From Blastococcus sp. MG754426 (GTDB taxonomy: Bacteria > Actinomycetota > Actinomycetes > Mycobacteriales > Geodermatophilaceae), in contig NZ_SSXC01000026.1 of NCBI RefSeq assembly GCF_021699055.1, forward strand, positions 1 to 49,196: a stretch of DNA of 49,196 bases, given 5' to 3'. Below are positions 24,591-32,264 of this stretch, one piece after another. Below the pieces are notes generated by a model, which searched no databases, was not told the origin of the DNA, and saw only the letters and a program-made list of their open reading frames with translations. The position numbers and the translations under genes were made by a program. Every line of letters begins with the position of its first letter. The first letter of the stretch is position 1.

Positions 24591-25399
24591 GCCGGCCAGA
24601 TCCCGGCGAAGTGGTGCACCGGGCCGTGGCCGGCGCCGATCCGCAGCGCGGCGCCCCCGGCCAGCGCCCGCTGCAGGTAGTCGCGGGCCGGTTCCACCAG
24701 GACCACCCAGTCCGGGGGCTCGCCGGCGCGGGCGGCGAGCGCGGCCAGCGCCGAGGAGAGCGTGCACCCGGTGCCGTGGGTCGCCGTCGTGTCGATGCGC
24801 GGCCGCCGGGTCTCCGTGGTGCCGGCGGCGCTGGCGAGGACGTCGACGCTCTCCGGGCCGCCCAGGTGACCACCCTTGATGAGCACCGCGCGCGGCCCCA
24901 GGGCCAGCAGCGCCCGCGCCTGCTCGTGCAGCTCGTCGACGTCGCGCGCCGGCTCGGTGTCCAGCAACGCGGCGGCCTCCGGCACGTTGGGGGTGATCAG
25001 GTCGGCCAGCGGCAGCAGCTCGGTGCGGACCGCGGCCACCGCGTCGTCGTCGATCAGCCGGTGGCCGCTGGTCGCCACCATCACCGGGTCGCAGACGACC
25101 GGGCCGGGGAGCCGCTCGGCCAGCACCGCGGCCACCGCGCGCACCACGTCGGCGCTGCCCAGCATCCCGAGCTTGGTGGCGTGCACCTCGACGTCGTCGA
25201 GCAGGGTGTGCAGCTGCCGGGTGACGAACTCCGCCGGTACCGGGTGCACGCCGTCGACACCGCGGGTGCTCTGCGCGGTGAGGGCGGTGAGCACCGCCGT
25301 CCCGTACGCGCCGAGGGCGCTGAACGTCTTCAGGTCCGCCTGGATGCCGGCGCCGCCGCTGGGGTCGCTGCCGGCCACGGAGAGCGCGGTCGGCGTCAT
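24587..25399 (-). CDS. thiD: hydroxymethylpyrimidine (phosphate) kinase
   Basis: A 270-residue ribokinase-fold kinase that phosphorylates HMP and HMP-phosphate to HMP-PP. It begins MTPTALSVAGSDPSGGAGIQ, continues KTFSALGAYGTAVLTALTAQ, has CDPVMVATSGHRLIDD in the middle and the anion-hole motif GTGCTLSSALAA late, all typical. Start ATG 25399 overlaps the thiE stop (ATGA) and its stop overlaps the tenA start. It is not fused to thiE or tenA, as it is in some bacteria. Residues and length are normal. Confidence 0.95.
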   Translation of the reverse strand: MTPTALSVAGSDPSGGAGIQADLKTFSALGAYGTAVLTALTAQSTRGVDGVHPVPAEFVTRQLHTLLDDVEVHATKLGMLGSADVVRAVAAVLAERLPGPVVCDPVMVATSGHRLIDDDAVAAVRTELLPLADLITPNVPEAAALLDTEPARDVDELHEQARALLALGPRAVLIKGGHLGGPESVDVLASAAGTTETRRPRIDTTATHGTGCTLSSALAALAARAGEPPDWVVLVEPARDYLQRALAGGAALRIGAGHGPVHHFAGIWPA

Positions 25400-26058
25400 C
25401 GCGCGCCCACCGGGGCGAGCTGGGCGCGCAGCGCCGCCGCCGCGGCCCGCGGATCGGGTGCCGCGCAGATCGCCGAGACCACGCAGACGCCCTGCACGCC
25501 CGTGGCCGCCGCCGCGGCCGCCCGGGTCGCGTCGATGCCGCCGATCGCCACGGTGGTCAGCCCCGCGGCCCGTGCGGTGGCGGCCAGCTCCCGGACGGTG
25601 GCCAGGCCCAGCCCCGGACCGGCCTCGGGTTTGGTCGGCGTCGCCCACACCGGGCTGAGGCCGACGAGGTCGACGGTGCCCGCCGGCAGGCGGAGCGCGG
25701 CGGCGAGGTCCTCGGTGCTCTCCACGGAGAGGCCGACCAGCCGATCGGGCCCGAGCGCCGCCCGCACCTCGGTCACCGGCAGGTCCTCCTGGCCGACGTG
25801 CACACCCGAGGCGCCGGCGAGCAGGGCGACGTCGAGGGCGTCGTTCACCACCACCGCCACGTCCGGCCGGTCGGCGAGCGCGGCCTGCACCGAGCGGGTC
25901 AGCGACAGCAGCTCTCGGCGGGGGGCGTCCTTGTCGCGCACCTGGACGGCGGTGACGCCACCGGCGACCGCGGCGCGGACGACGTCGGCCACCGGTCGCG
26001 GCCGGCACAGCTGCGTGTCGGTGACCAGGTAGAGGGTCGGGTCGAACGCCGGGCGCAT
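25396..26058 (-). CDS. thiE: thiamine-phosphate synthase
   Basis: A 220-residue TIM-barrel enzyme that joins HMP-PP and hydroxyethylthiazole phosphate to thiamine phosphate. Motifs: LYLVTDTQLC at the start, VQVRDKD, VVNDALDVALLAGASGVHVG, GLSPVWATPTK and AIGGIDA. ATG 26058 overlaps the last base of the thiM stop codon, and its own stop overlaps the thiD start, so the four genes are tightly coupled. The pathway role is certain from sequence and context. Confidence 0.95.
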   Translation of the reverse strand: MRPAFDPTLYLVTDTQLCRPRPVADVVRAAVAGGVTAVQVRDKDAPRRELLSLTRSVQAALADRPDVAVVVNDALDVALLAGASGVHVGQEDLPVTEVRAALGPDRLVGLSVESTEDLAAALRLPAGTVDLVGLSPVWATPTKPEAGPGLGLATVRELAATARAAGLTTVAIGGIDATRAAAAAATGVQGVCVVSAICAAPDPRAAAAALRAQLAPVGAR

Positions 26059-26864
26059 CAGGCGCTCCGCACGTCCGCGCGCGCCAGGTCCTCGGGGCCG
26101 ACGGCGTCGAGCGCGTCCAGCCAGGCCGCCGCGAAGGTGCCCGGCCCGGCGGCGCCCGCCGCGGCCCGCTCGGCGGCGAGGGCGACGTGCGCGTGCGCGG
26201 CCACGGCACCGGTGAAGGGGTCGCCGGTCGCGGCGACGTAGGCGGCGACCAGCGCCCCGAGCGCGCACCCGGCGCCGGTGGTGCGGGTCAGCAGCGGTGA
26301 GCCCCCGCCCACCCGGATGGTGCGTGCGCCGTCGGTGATCAGGTCCACCTCGCCGCTGACCGCGACCACGCCGCCCGCCCGCCCGGCGAGCCCTGCGGCG
26401 GCGGAGGCGGCGTCCTCGGCGCCCGCGGTGCTGTCCACGCCGCGCCCGCCGGAGCCCGCCCCGGCCAGCGCCATGACCTCCGAGGGGTTGCCCCGGACGA
26501 CGGCGGGGCCGAGCGCCACCAGCTCGGCCGCCAGCGCCGTCCGGTAGCCGAGGCCGCCGACGGCGACCGGGTCGAGCACCCACGGGGTGCCCGCCGCCCC
26601 GGCCGACCGGGCGGCCAGCCGCATCGCCTCGGCGGTGCGCGCGTTGACGGTGCCGACGTTGACCAGGACGGCGGAGGCGACGGCGGCGAAGTCCCCCGCC
26701 TCCTCGGGCGCGTCGACCATCGCCGGGGCCGCGCCGACCGCGAGCAGGGCGTTGGCGGTGAGCGTCTGCACCACCGTGTTGGTCAGGCAGTGCACCAGCG
26801 GCGCGGTCCCGCTCAGCGCCGCTCGGGCAGCGCGCAGGTCGACGACTTCCACAGCATCGGACAT
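26058..26864 (-). CDS. thiM: hydroxyethylthiazole kinase
   Basis: A 268-residue kinase that salvages hydroxyethylthiazole. Family motifs are [46 protein letters not shown] and [15 protein letters not shown]. It is the first gene of the thiamine operon and its ATG lies five bases downstream of the closing stem of a TPP riboswitch, which contains the ribosome binding site. As thiC and thiG are not in this window, this locus is the salvage and joining branch; de novo genes would be elsewhere. Confidence 0.95.
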   Translation of the reverse strand: MSDAVEVVDLRAARAALSGTAPLVHCLTNTVVQTLTANALLAVGAAPAMVDAPEEAGDFAAVASAVLVNVGTVNARTAEAMRLAARSAGAAGTPWVLDPVAVGGLGYRTALAAELVALGPAVVRGNPSEVMALAGAGSGGRGVDSTAGAEDAASAAAGLAGRAGGVVAVSGEVDLITDGARTIRVGGGSPLLTRTTGAGCALGALVAAYVAATGDPFTGAVAAHAHVALAAERAAAGAAGPGTFAAAWLDALDAVGPEDLARADVRSA

Positions 26865-26868
26865 GCCG

Positions 26869-26947
26869 GTGACATCCCTTCGCCAGTGCGAACTGGAGCA
26901 GGTTCGGCGGGTGTGATCTCAGTCCCGGGCGGGACACCCCGTGCCAC
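26869..26947 (-). promoter_or_regulatory. TPP riboswitch upstream of thiM
   Basis: Reading the minus strand, GGGGTG, GACTGAGATCACACCC, GAACCTG and CACTGGCGAAGGGATG occur in the order of the THI box. The outer stem P1 forms from GTGGCA (26942-26947) and TGTCAC (26869-26874). The purine stretch GAAGGGA inside the aptamer is the only ribosome binding site before the thiM ATG, so control is probably at translation initiation. Confidence 0.93.
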
Positions 26948-26982
26948 GTACGGGGCCGAACCTAGCAGGAGGTAGCGTCCCC

Positions 26983-27077
26983 GGCCGTACCGCGGGAGCC
27001 CGCCGGAGCGGGCTGAGAGGGCGGCAGCGGCCGCCGACCGTTCGAACCTGTCCGGGTCATACCGGCGTAGGGAGGCT
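26983..27077 (+). promoter_or_regulatory. TPP riboswitch upstream of a zinc dehydrogenase gene
   Basis: The THI-box elements are all present on the plus strand: hairpin GCCCGC/GCGGGC, CTGAGA at 27013-27018, an extra stem GGCGGC/GCCGCC, GAACCTG at 27044-27050 and CATACCGGCGTAGGGA. The outer stem can form from GGCC (26983) and GGCT (27074). The Shine-Dalgarno GGGAGG (27070-27075) is within the aptamer and the gene begins at 27082, so ligand binding should block translation. Confidence 0.92.
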
Positions 27078-27081
27078 GTCG

Positions 27082-28095
27082 ATGCGTGCCGTGCGTTTCC
27101 ACGAGGTGGGCCGTCCACCGCGGGTCGAGGAGCTCGACCCGCTGCGGCCCGGGCCCGGCGAGGTCCTGATCGACGTCGCGGCCGCCGGTGTCTGCGGGAC
27201 CGAGCTGCACTTCCTCGACGGGCTGCTGACCCCGGCGCGGACGCCGATCACCCTGGGCCACGAGGTGGCGGGCGTCGTCGCAGAGGTGGGCGAGGGCGTC
27301 TCCGACGTCGCCGCGGGAGGCCGCGTCGCGGTGCACTACCTGCACGCCTGTGGCCGGTGCCGGTGGTGCCGCAGCGGCGACGACCACCTCTGCGACGCAC
27401 CCCTGGGGTTCCTCGCCTTCGCGACCGACGGCGGCTTCGCCGAGCAGGTCGTGGTGCCGGCGTCGGCCGTGGTGCCCGTCCCGCCGGAGGTCGACCTCTC
27501 GACGGCAGCGGTGCTGTGCTGCAGCGCGACCACCGCGCTGCACGCCGTCGAGGTCGCCGGCGTGCGGCCCGGTGACACCGCCGTCGTCTACGGCGTCGGG
27601 GGTGTGGGCCTGGCGCTCGTCCAGGTGCTGCGCGAGAGAGGTGCCCGGCCGATCGCCGTCGCCCGCAACGCAGACCGCCTCGCGCTGGCCCGCGAGCTGG
27701 GCGCCGAGGTGACCGTCGACGCGGGCGTCGAGGACGTGGTCGCGGCTGTCCGCGCCGCCACCGGAGGTGCGGGGGCCGACGTCGTCGTCGAGCTGGTGGG
27801 CACCCGCGAGACCAGCGCGAACGCGCTCGCATCGCTCGGGAAGCAGGGGAGGCTCGTCTACGTCGGCTACAGCTTCGACCGGATCGGGCTCGACCCGCTG
27901 TCCCTCGTCGTCCCCGAGCAGCGGATCCTCACCTCCGTCGGCAACCGGCGCTCCGAGCTGGTGGCGGCCCTCGACCTGGCCGCACGGGGCCGGCTCCGCA
28001 CCACCGTCACGGAACACCCGCTCGCGGACGCTCCTCGGGTGCTGGAGGACCTGCGGGCCGGCCGCGTCGTGGGCCGGGCGGTGCTCGTGCCGTGA
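27082..28095 (+). CDS. zinc-dependent medium-chain alcohol dehydrogenase, TPP-riboswitch controlled
   Basis: A 337-residue MDR-superfamily dehydrogenase. The catalytic zinc ligands are in GVCGTELHF and GHEVAG; the structural zinc site is CGRCRWCRSGDDHLC near residues 92-106; the nucleotide-binding loop is VYGVGGVGLALVQV near 175, followed by VARNADRLALARELGAEVTVD, which lacks the acidic residue directly at the usual NAD position, so cofactor choice is open. It oxidises an alcohol or reduces a carbonyl with NAD(P). The special point is its leader: a TPP riboswitch ends five bases before the ATG. A role in thiamine precursor metabolism or in an alcohol made by a TPP enzyme is inference; no such dehydrogenase belongs to the standard pathway. 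Confidence 0.92.
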   Translation: MRAVRFHEVGRPPRVEELDPLRPGPGEVLIDVAAAGVCGTELHFLDGLLTPARTPITLGHEVAGVVAEVGEGVSDVAAGGRVAVHYLHACGRCRWCRSGDDHLCDAPLGFLAFATDGGFAEQVVVPASAVVPVPPEVDLSTAAVLCCSATTALHAVEVAGVRPGDTAVVYGVGGVGLALVQVLRERGARPIAVARNADRLALARELGAEVTVDAGVEDVVAAVRAATGGAGADVVVELVGTRETSANALASLGKQGRLVYVGYSFDRIGLDPLSLVVPEQRILTSVGNRRSELVAALDLAARGRLRTTVTEHPLADAPRVLEDLRAGRVVGRAVLVP

Positions 28096-28150
28096 CGGGC
28101 GGCGACCGGGAGCGATGAGTTCCCGCGCCCCCCGCGGTCGTGTGCACGAG

Positions 28151-28180
28151 GGCCGGTCGTCCCCGGAGCGGCGACCGGCC
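28151..28180 (+). terminator. hairpin between the dehydrogenase and MDMPI-fold genes
   Basis: Perfect 9-bp arms GGCCGGTCG and CGACCGGCC with a 12-base loop lie 55 bases after the dehydrogenase stop and just before the ribosome binding site of the next gene. It may end the riboswitch-controlled transcript. Confidence 0.5.
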
Positions 28181-28197
28181 GATGAGAGGGGATGCGG

Positions 28198-28818
28198 ATG
28201 ACCGGGAACGGGGACGGCGCGGGCGGTCGCGACGTCGAGCGGTGGGTGGCGACGACCTACGGCGGCCTCGCCGACCTGCTGGCCGCCGACCCGGGCGCCT
28301 GGGACGGACCGTCGCTCTGCGCGGGCTGGCGGGTCCGGCACGTGGTGGCGCACGTGACCATGCCGGTGCGGCTGACGCCGGAGCGGTTCGGCGCGGAGAT
28401 GGCCGCCGCGGGTGGCGACTTCGGCCGTCTCTCCGACACGGTGGCGGCCCGGGACGCCGCCCTCCCGGCCGCCGAGCTCCTGGCCGCGCTGCGCTCCCCG
28501 GTCCTGCACCGGTGGCAGCCGCCGGGCGGGGGCGCCCCGGGGGCGCTGACGCACGCCGTCGTCCACTCGCTCGACGTGACGCTGGCCCTCGACCGGCCGC
28601 CGGTCGCGCCGGCCGGCGCGGCGCTCGCCGTCCTCGACCAGCTCGCCGCCGCGGACGGCTCGCTCTTCGGCGTCGACCTGTCCGGTGCGCGGTTCGAGGC
28701 GACCGATGCGGCGCGGGCCTGGGGCGACGGCGCGGTCGTCCGGGCAGGCACCGGCCGGCTCGTCGCGCTGCTGGCCGGGCGCACGCTGCCGGACGGCCAG
28801 GCCCTCCGCCGTCGCTGA
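28198..28818 (+). CDS. maleylpyruvate isomerase (MDMPI)-fold, mycothiol-dependent-type protein
   Basis: A 206-residue protein of the DinB/MDMPI helical-bundle superfamily (TIGR03083-like). The N-terminal helix pattern with WDGPSLCAGWRVRHVVAHVT supplies one metal histidine, and ALTHAVVHSLDVTLAL supplies the other two, the usual metal triad. Actinobacterial members are often mycothiol-dependent transferases. The start ATG 28198 has GAGAGGGG at the right distance; the ATG six bases earlier is too close. It is on the same strand as the riboswitch-controlled dehydrogenase but separated by a hairpin. The substrate is unknown. Confidence 0.8.
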   Translation: MTGNGDGAGGRDVERWVATTYGGLADLLAADPGAWDGPSLCAGWRVRHVVAHVTMPVRLTPERFGAEMAAAGGDFGRLSDTVAARDAALPAAELLAALRSPVLHRWQPPGGGAPGALTHAVVHSLDVTLALDRPPVAPAGAALAVLDQLAAADGSLFGVDLSGARFEATDAARAWGDGAVVRAGTGRLVALLAGRTLPDGQALRRR

Positions 28819-28824
28819 CCCCGC

Positions 28825-30573
28825 TCAGCCCTCGGTCAGGGCGGCGGTGGGGAGCCAGTCGGCGTCGAGGAGTTCGGCGATCTCCTGCAGCGAGGAGGTG
28901 TCCGCCCCGGCCGTGGAGCCGCTGACCGCCAGCCGCTCCACCATCACCCGCGCGACCTGCTCCTCCACCGTGTCGGCCGCGAACGCCACCCGCCACGGCG
29001 AGGAGCGACCGTCGCGATGGGTCCGCCCGGTGACCTGCCGCGCCTGGATGCCGGAGAAGCGCGGCTGGTGGAACAGCCCCACCCGCGGCACCTCAGATGC
29101 CGTGGACCCGCCGGGCAGCAGCTCACCGGCGTGCAGGCTGATCGAGGCGGTGACGGTGAAGACGCAGACCGCGGCCTCCCCGCGCTGGAACCGCAGCCGC
29201 TCGGCCTCGACGTCGAACCGGTCGCGGCCGTAGATGGACGCCACCGGGATGCCGGCGTCGAGCAGCGCCTCGCGGATCGGGTCGGCCGCCGTCTCCACGA
29301 ACTCGACCGACACCGCCACCTGGCGCTCGGCCTCCACCTGCGCCTTGACCCAGTCGACGGTGGCCTGGACGCGGATGAGCCCGGCCTTCTGGCGGAACCG
29401 CAGCAGCGCCGCCCGGCCGCGGGCGGTCTGCCGGCCGCGGCGGGCCAGTTGCATCTCGGCGCGGAACTCCGACCACTCGGCCTCGTACTGCGCCCGCTCG
29501 GCCGGGGTGAGCAGCACCGGGGTCCCGGTCACCGAGACCGGCCCCCAGGGGGCCGGGCGGTGCAGCGTGGCGGGCGGGTCGGCGTCGGCGAGCCAGGACT
29601 GCAGGCGGGCCAGGTCCGCGCGGCGCTGGTCGGCGTCCTCGGTCCACTGCCAGCCGTAGCGGCCACGTTCCACGTGGAACGTGTGCCGCTCGAGCGCCTT
29701 CGGGAGGTCGGCCCACTCCTTGATCGGCTCCCCGTGCCGGGCGGCGAACTCGGGCGCGAGGTAGGGGAGTTCCAGCGGCGTGTGCGCCGGGGTCGCGGTC
29801 GCGGCGAGCACGTAGGGGGTCTCCTTGACGCGGGCGGCGCCGGAGACGGCCTTCCAGTGCTTCCACCGCTGCGTCGTCGTGTGCCGCACCATGTGCGCCT
29901 CGTCGGCGACGACGACGTCGAACCGCAGCTTCGCCACCTTGCCCAGCCGGTCCCACGTGGTGACGCACCAGCGCAGGCCGCCGTCGCCGAAGCCGGCGAT
30001 CGAGCGCGCCCAGTGCGGGATGGTGATCGCGGCCGGCCGGTCGGCGATGACCAGCACGGTGCGCACCGGCCGCTGCGCGGCGATCTCGTGCACCGCGAGG
30101 ATCGCCGTCCCGGTCTTGCCGACGCCGGGGTCGTCGCCGAGAAGGAAGACGCGGCCGCCCGCGGCGGCGTGCGCGGCGACCACCGCGGCGCCCGCCTCCT
30201 GCTGGGGGCGCGGCGCGAGCGCGGGGCTCACCGGCAGCGGGCGCGGCTCCTCGTTGAGCTCGTCCTCGAGGAAGCGCTCCAGGCTGTAGGCGGGCGGGTC
30301 GTAGGCCGTGAGCTCGGGCGGCAGCGCCGCCCCCACCCACACGTGCGCCTGCAGCCCCGGGTGCCAGACGGCACCCGGCGCGGGGGCGCGGAAGGGCACG
30401 GCCAGCACCCACACCCGCTCCCCGGGGCCGGCGGTGGGCAGCTCCGGGGCGGCCTTCCGCGCTGCCGGCTTCCGCGCGGTCGCCTTCCGCGGGCTCGCCT
30501 TCCGCGTCGTCGCCGTCGCCGTCGTCCGTCGGGTGCGCGTGCTGCTGCTCGCGCTCCGGCGCCGTCCTGGCAT
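28825..30573 (-). CDS. SNF2-like DEAD/DEAH-box helicase
   Basis: A 582-residue SF2 helicase. Residues 2-50 are a Ser/Thr/Arg/Lys/Ala-rich basic tail. Helicase motifs follow: LLGDDPGVGKTG (Walker A), VVVADEAHMVRH (DEAH box), AATATP (motif III), and in the second RecA lobe FQRGEAAVCVFTVTASISLH and QVTGRTHRDG (motif VI). The arrangement resembles phage and bacterial SNF2-type translocases without any added nuclease or methylase domain. The start is chosen at ATG 30573 with GGGGGG upstream; ATG 30579 is an alternative. No restriction, methylation or DISARM-type partner lies next to it, so a defence role is not supported. A 20-bp parS-like palindrome lies inside the gene. Confidence 0.86.
   Translation of the reverse strand: MPGRRRSASSSTRTRRTTATATTRKASPRKATARKPAARKAAPELPTAGPGERVWVLAVPFRAPAPGAVWHPGLQAHVWVGAALPPELTAYDPPAYSLERFLEDELNEEPRPLPVSPALAPRPQQEAGAAVVAAHAAAGGRVFLLGDDPGVGKTGTAILAVHEIAAQRPVRTVLVIADRPAAITIPHWARSIAGFGDGGLRWCVTTWDRLGKVAKLRFDVVVADEAHMVRHTTTQRWKHWKAVSGAARVKETPYVLAATATPAHTPLELPYLAPEFAARHGEPIKEWADLPKALERHTFHVERGRYGWQWTEDADQRRADLARLQSWLADADPPATLHRPAPWGPVSVTGTPVLLTPAERAQYEAEWSEFRAEMQLARRGRQTARGRAALLRFRQKAGLIRVQATVDWVKAQVEAERQVAVSVEFVETAADPIREALLDAGIPVASIYGRDRFDVEAERLRFQRGEAAVCVFTVTASISLHAGELLPGGSTASEVPRVGLFHQPRFSGIQARQVTGRTHRDGRSSPWRVAFAADTVEEQVARVMVERLAVSGSTAGADTSSLQEIAELLDADWLPTAALTEG
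29664..29683. promoter_or_regulatory. parS-like site inside the helicase gene
   Basis: GTTCCACGTGGAAC at 29667-29680 is identical to the core at 5127 and again sits in a perfect 20-bp palindrome, here with different flanks. ParB sites within coding sequence are common in bacteria. Confidence 0.65.
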
Positions 30574-30758
30574 CTGCATCCCCCCGTCGATCCCCCGGCA
30601 CGGTAGAGGCCGGGGACGACGGCCCCGGGCAGGTGGCGGGCGCGCCGCCGGCCGATCGTCACGAGATCGACATGCCACCGGGCGGCCCCGGTGCGGTAGA
30701 CCGGTCAGCGACAGCAGCCGGTGCGCTCGGCCCCGCCGTCCACCGGCCCGGACCTGAC

Positions 30759-30780
30759 GCGCGGGCAGCGCTGCCCGCGC
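30759..30780. promoter_or_regulatory. 22-bp palindrome before the DUF3152 gene
   Basis: Each half is 11 bp (left half GCGCGGGCAGC) with no spacer. It ends one base before the CGGAGG ribosome binding region. It could be an operator; as RNA it would form a stem next to the ribosome binding site. Confidence 0.35.
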
Positions 30781-30791
30781 CGGAGGACCCC

Positions 30792-32222
30792 ATGACCAGA
30801 ACCCTGCGCCTCCTCCTCGCCGCCCTCGTCGCCGTGGCGGCGGTCGTCCTGCAGCCTGCGGGCGCCTCCGCCGCCGAGCGGACGGTGACCTACACGGTCT
30901 CCACGCAAGGGGCGGTCGCCGGCGACCTCGGCTACTTCACCGACGTCGCGCGGGACGCCCTCACCGATCCCCGCGGGTGGAGCCTCGGCGGCACCCTGGC
31001 GTTCGAGCAGGTGGACTTGGGGAGCGACTTCGACCTGATCCTGGCGTCGCCGACGGTGGTCGGGAACGCGGCACCCGGCTGCAGCGCCCAGTGGAGCTGC
31101 CGGGTCGGGCGCTCGGTCTACATCAACGACGACCGCTGGCGGTTCGGCACGGACGCCTGGCCGCACAGCCTGGAGCTGTACCAGCGCTACGTGATCCTGC
31201 ACGAGGTCGGGCACTGGATCGGCATCCCGCACACCGACTGCCCGACCGCCGGACGCACCGCCTGGGTCATGCAGCAGCAGTCGATCTCCCTGCAGGGCTG
31301 CCGGGCCAACGTGTGGCCGGTCATCGCCGAGCGGGAGGACGCGGGGTCGCGCATGGGGGTCTCGGTCACCTGGTCGGGGGTCGAGGCCCGGTACCGCGAG
31401 CTGGGGCAGGGCGGCAGCCTGCTGGGGCTGCCGGTGACCTGGGAGCACGTGGCTCCCGACCAGGTGGGCCGGTACCAGCACTACAGCCGCCCCGACGGCG
31501 GGTCGATCTACTGGACGCCGTCCACCGGGGCGCACGAGATCTACGGCCAGATCTGGCAGCGCTGGGCCCAGCTGGGCTGGGAGCAGGGGCCGCTCGGCTA
31601 CCCGGTGACCGGTGAGCTCGGGACGCCGGACGGGCACGGGCGGTACAACCACTTCTCCCGGCCCGGCGGTGCCTCGATCTACTCGACCCTGGCGACCGGC
31701 ACGCACGAGATCTACGGGGCGATCCGGGCGCGCTGGGCCGAGATGGGCTGGGAGCGGGGGCCGCTGGGCTACCCGGTGACCGGTGAGCTGGGCACCCCGG
31801 ACGGCGAGGGGCGGTTCAACCACTTCTCCCGGCCGGGCGGCGGCTCGATCTACTGGACCGAGGACACCGGCGCCCACGACATCTACGGGGCCATCCGGGC
31901 GCGGTGGGCCGAGATGGGCTGGGAGCGGAGCCTGCTGGGTTACCCGGTGACCGGTGAGCTGGGCACCCCGGACGGGCGTGGCCGCTTCAACCACTTCTCC
32001 CGGCCGGGCGGTGCCTCGATCTACTGGACCGCCGAGACCGGGGCGCACGAGCTCTACGACGACATCCGCACGCGCTGGGCCGAGTCGGGCTGGGAACGGG
32101 GGCCGCTGGGCTACCCGAGGAGCGGGATCTACTCGGTGGAGGGCGGCAGCCGGGCCGACTTCGAGAACGGGTACATCACGCTGGACGGCGACACCGGCGA
32201 GACCGAGGTCGTGCTGGACTGA
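30792..32222 (+). CDS. secreted DUF3152 metalloprotease-like protein with LGFP repeats
   Basis: A 476-residue exported protein. A signal peptide (LRLLLAALVAVAAVVLQP) ends near residue 28. The DUF3152 domain runs to about residue 190 and contains HEVGHWIGIPH near 137, the zinc motif HExxHxxxxxH of metzincin-like proteases, plus conserved cysteines and VMQQQSISLQGC. Five LGFP repeats of about 53 residues follow, each with LGYPVTGELGTPDG, FNHFSRPGG and SIYW. The repeats probably hold the enzyme in the cell wall. GGAGG precedes the ATG. The repeats are almost identical in DNA, so recent duplication or gene conversion is likely. Protease activity is inferred from the motif. Confidence 0.88.
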   Translation: MTRTLRLLLAALVAVAAVVLQPAGASAAERTVTYTVSTQGAVAGDLGYFTDVARDALTDPRGWSLGGTLAFEQVDLGSDFDLILASPTVVGNAAPGCSAQWSCRVGRSVYINDDRWRFGTDAWPHSLELYQRYVILHEVGHWIGIPHTDCPTAGRTAWVMQQQSISLQGCRANVWPVIAEREDAGSRMGVSVTWSGVEARYRELGQGGSLLGLPVTWEHVAPDQVGRYQHYSRPDGGSIYWTPSTGAHEIYGQIWQRWAQLGWEQGPLGYPVTGELGTPDGHGRYNHFSRPGGASIYSTLATGTHEIYGAIRARWAEMGWERGPLGYPVTGELGTPDGEGRFNHFSRPGGGSIYWTEDTGAHDIYGAIRARWAEMGWERSLLGYPVTGELGTPDGRGRFNHFSRPGGASIYWTAETGAHELYDDIRTRWAESGWERGPLGYPRSGIYSVEGGSRADFENGYITLDGDTGETEVVLD

Positions 32223-32244
32223 CGCGGGGCCGCGCGGCCCCGCG
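32223..32244 (+). terminator. GC palindrome after the DUF3152-LGFP gene
   Basis: A perfect 22-bp palindrome whose half is CGCGGGGCCGC begins at the stop codon of the preceding gene. It is likely a terminator or RNA stem; the next gene starts 20 bases later. Confidence 0.5.
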
Positions 32245-32264
32245 ACCTCTGGTGGAATCGCCCG

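Noticed and set aside
28825..30573. Helicase as part of an anti-phage system
   Set aside because: No nuclease, methyltransferase, protease or other defence partner is next to it; the neighbours are an MDMPI-fold protein and a secreted protein.
31400..32150. Second set of regular DNA repeats
   Set aside because: These are also coding LGFP repeats, about 159 bp per unit.
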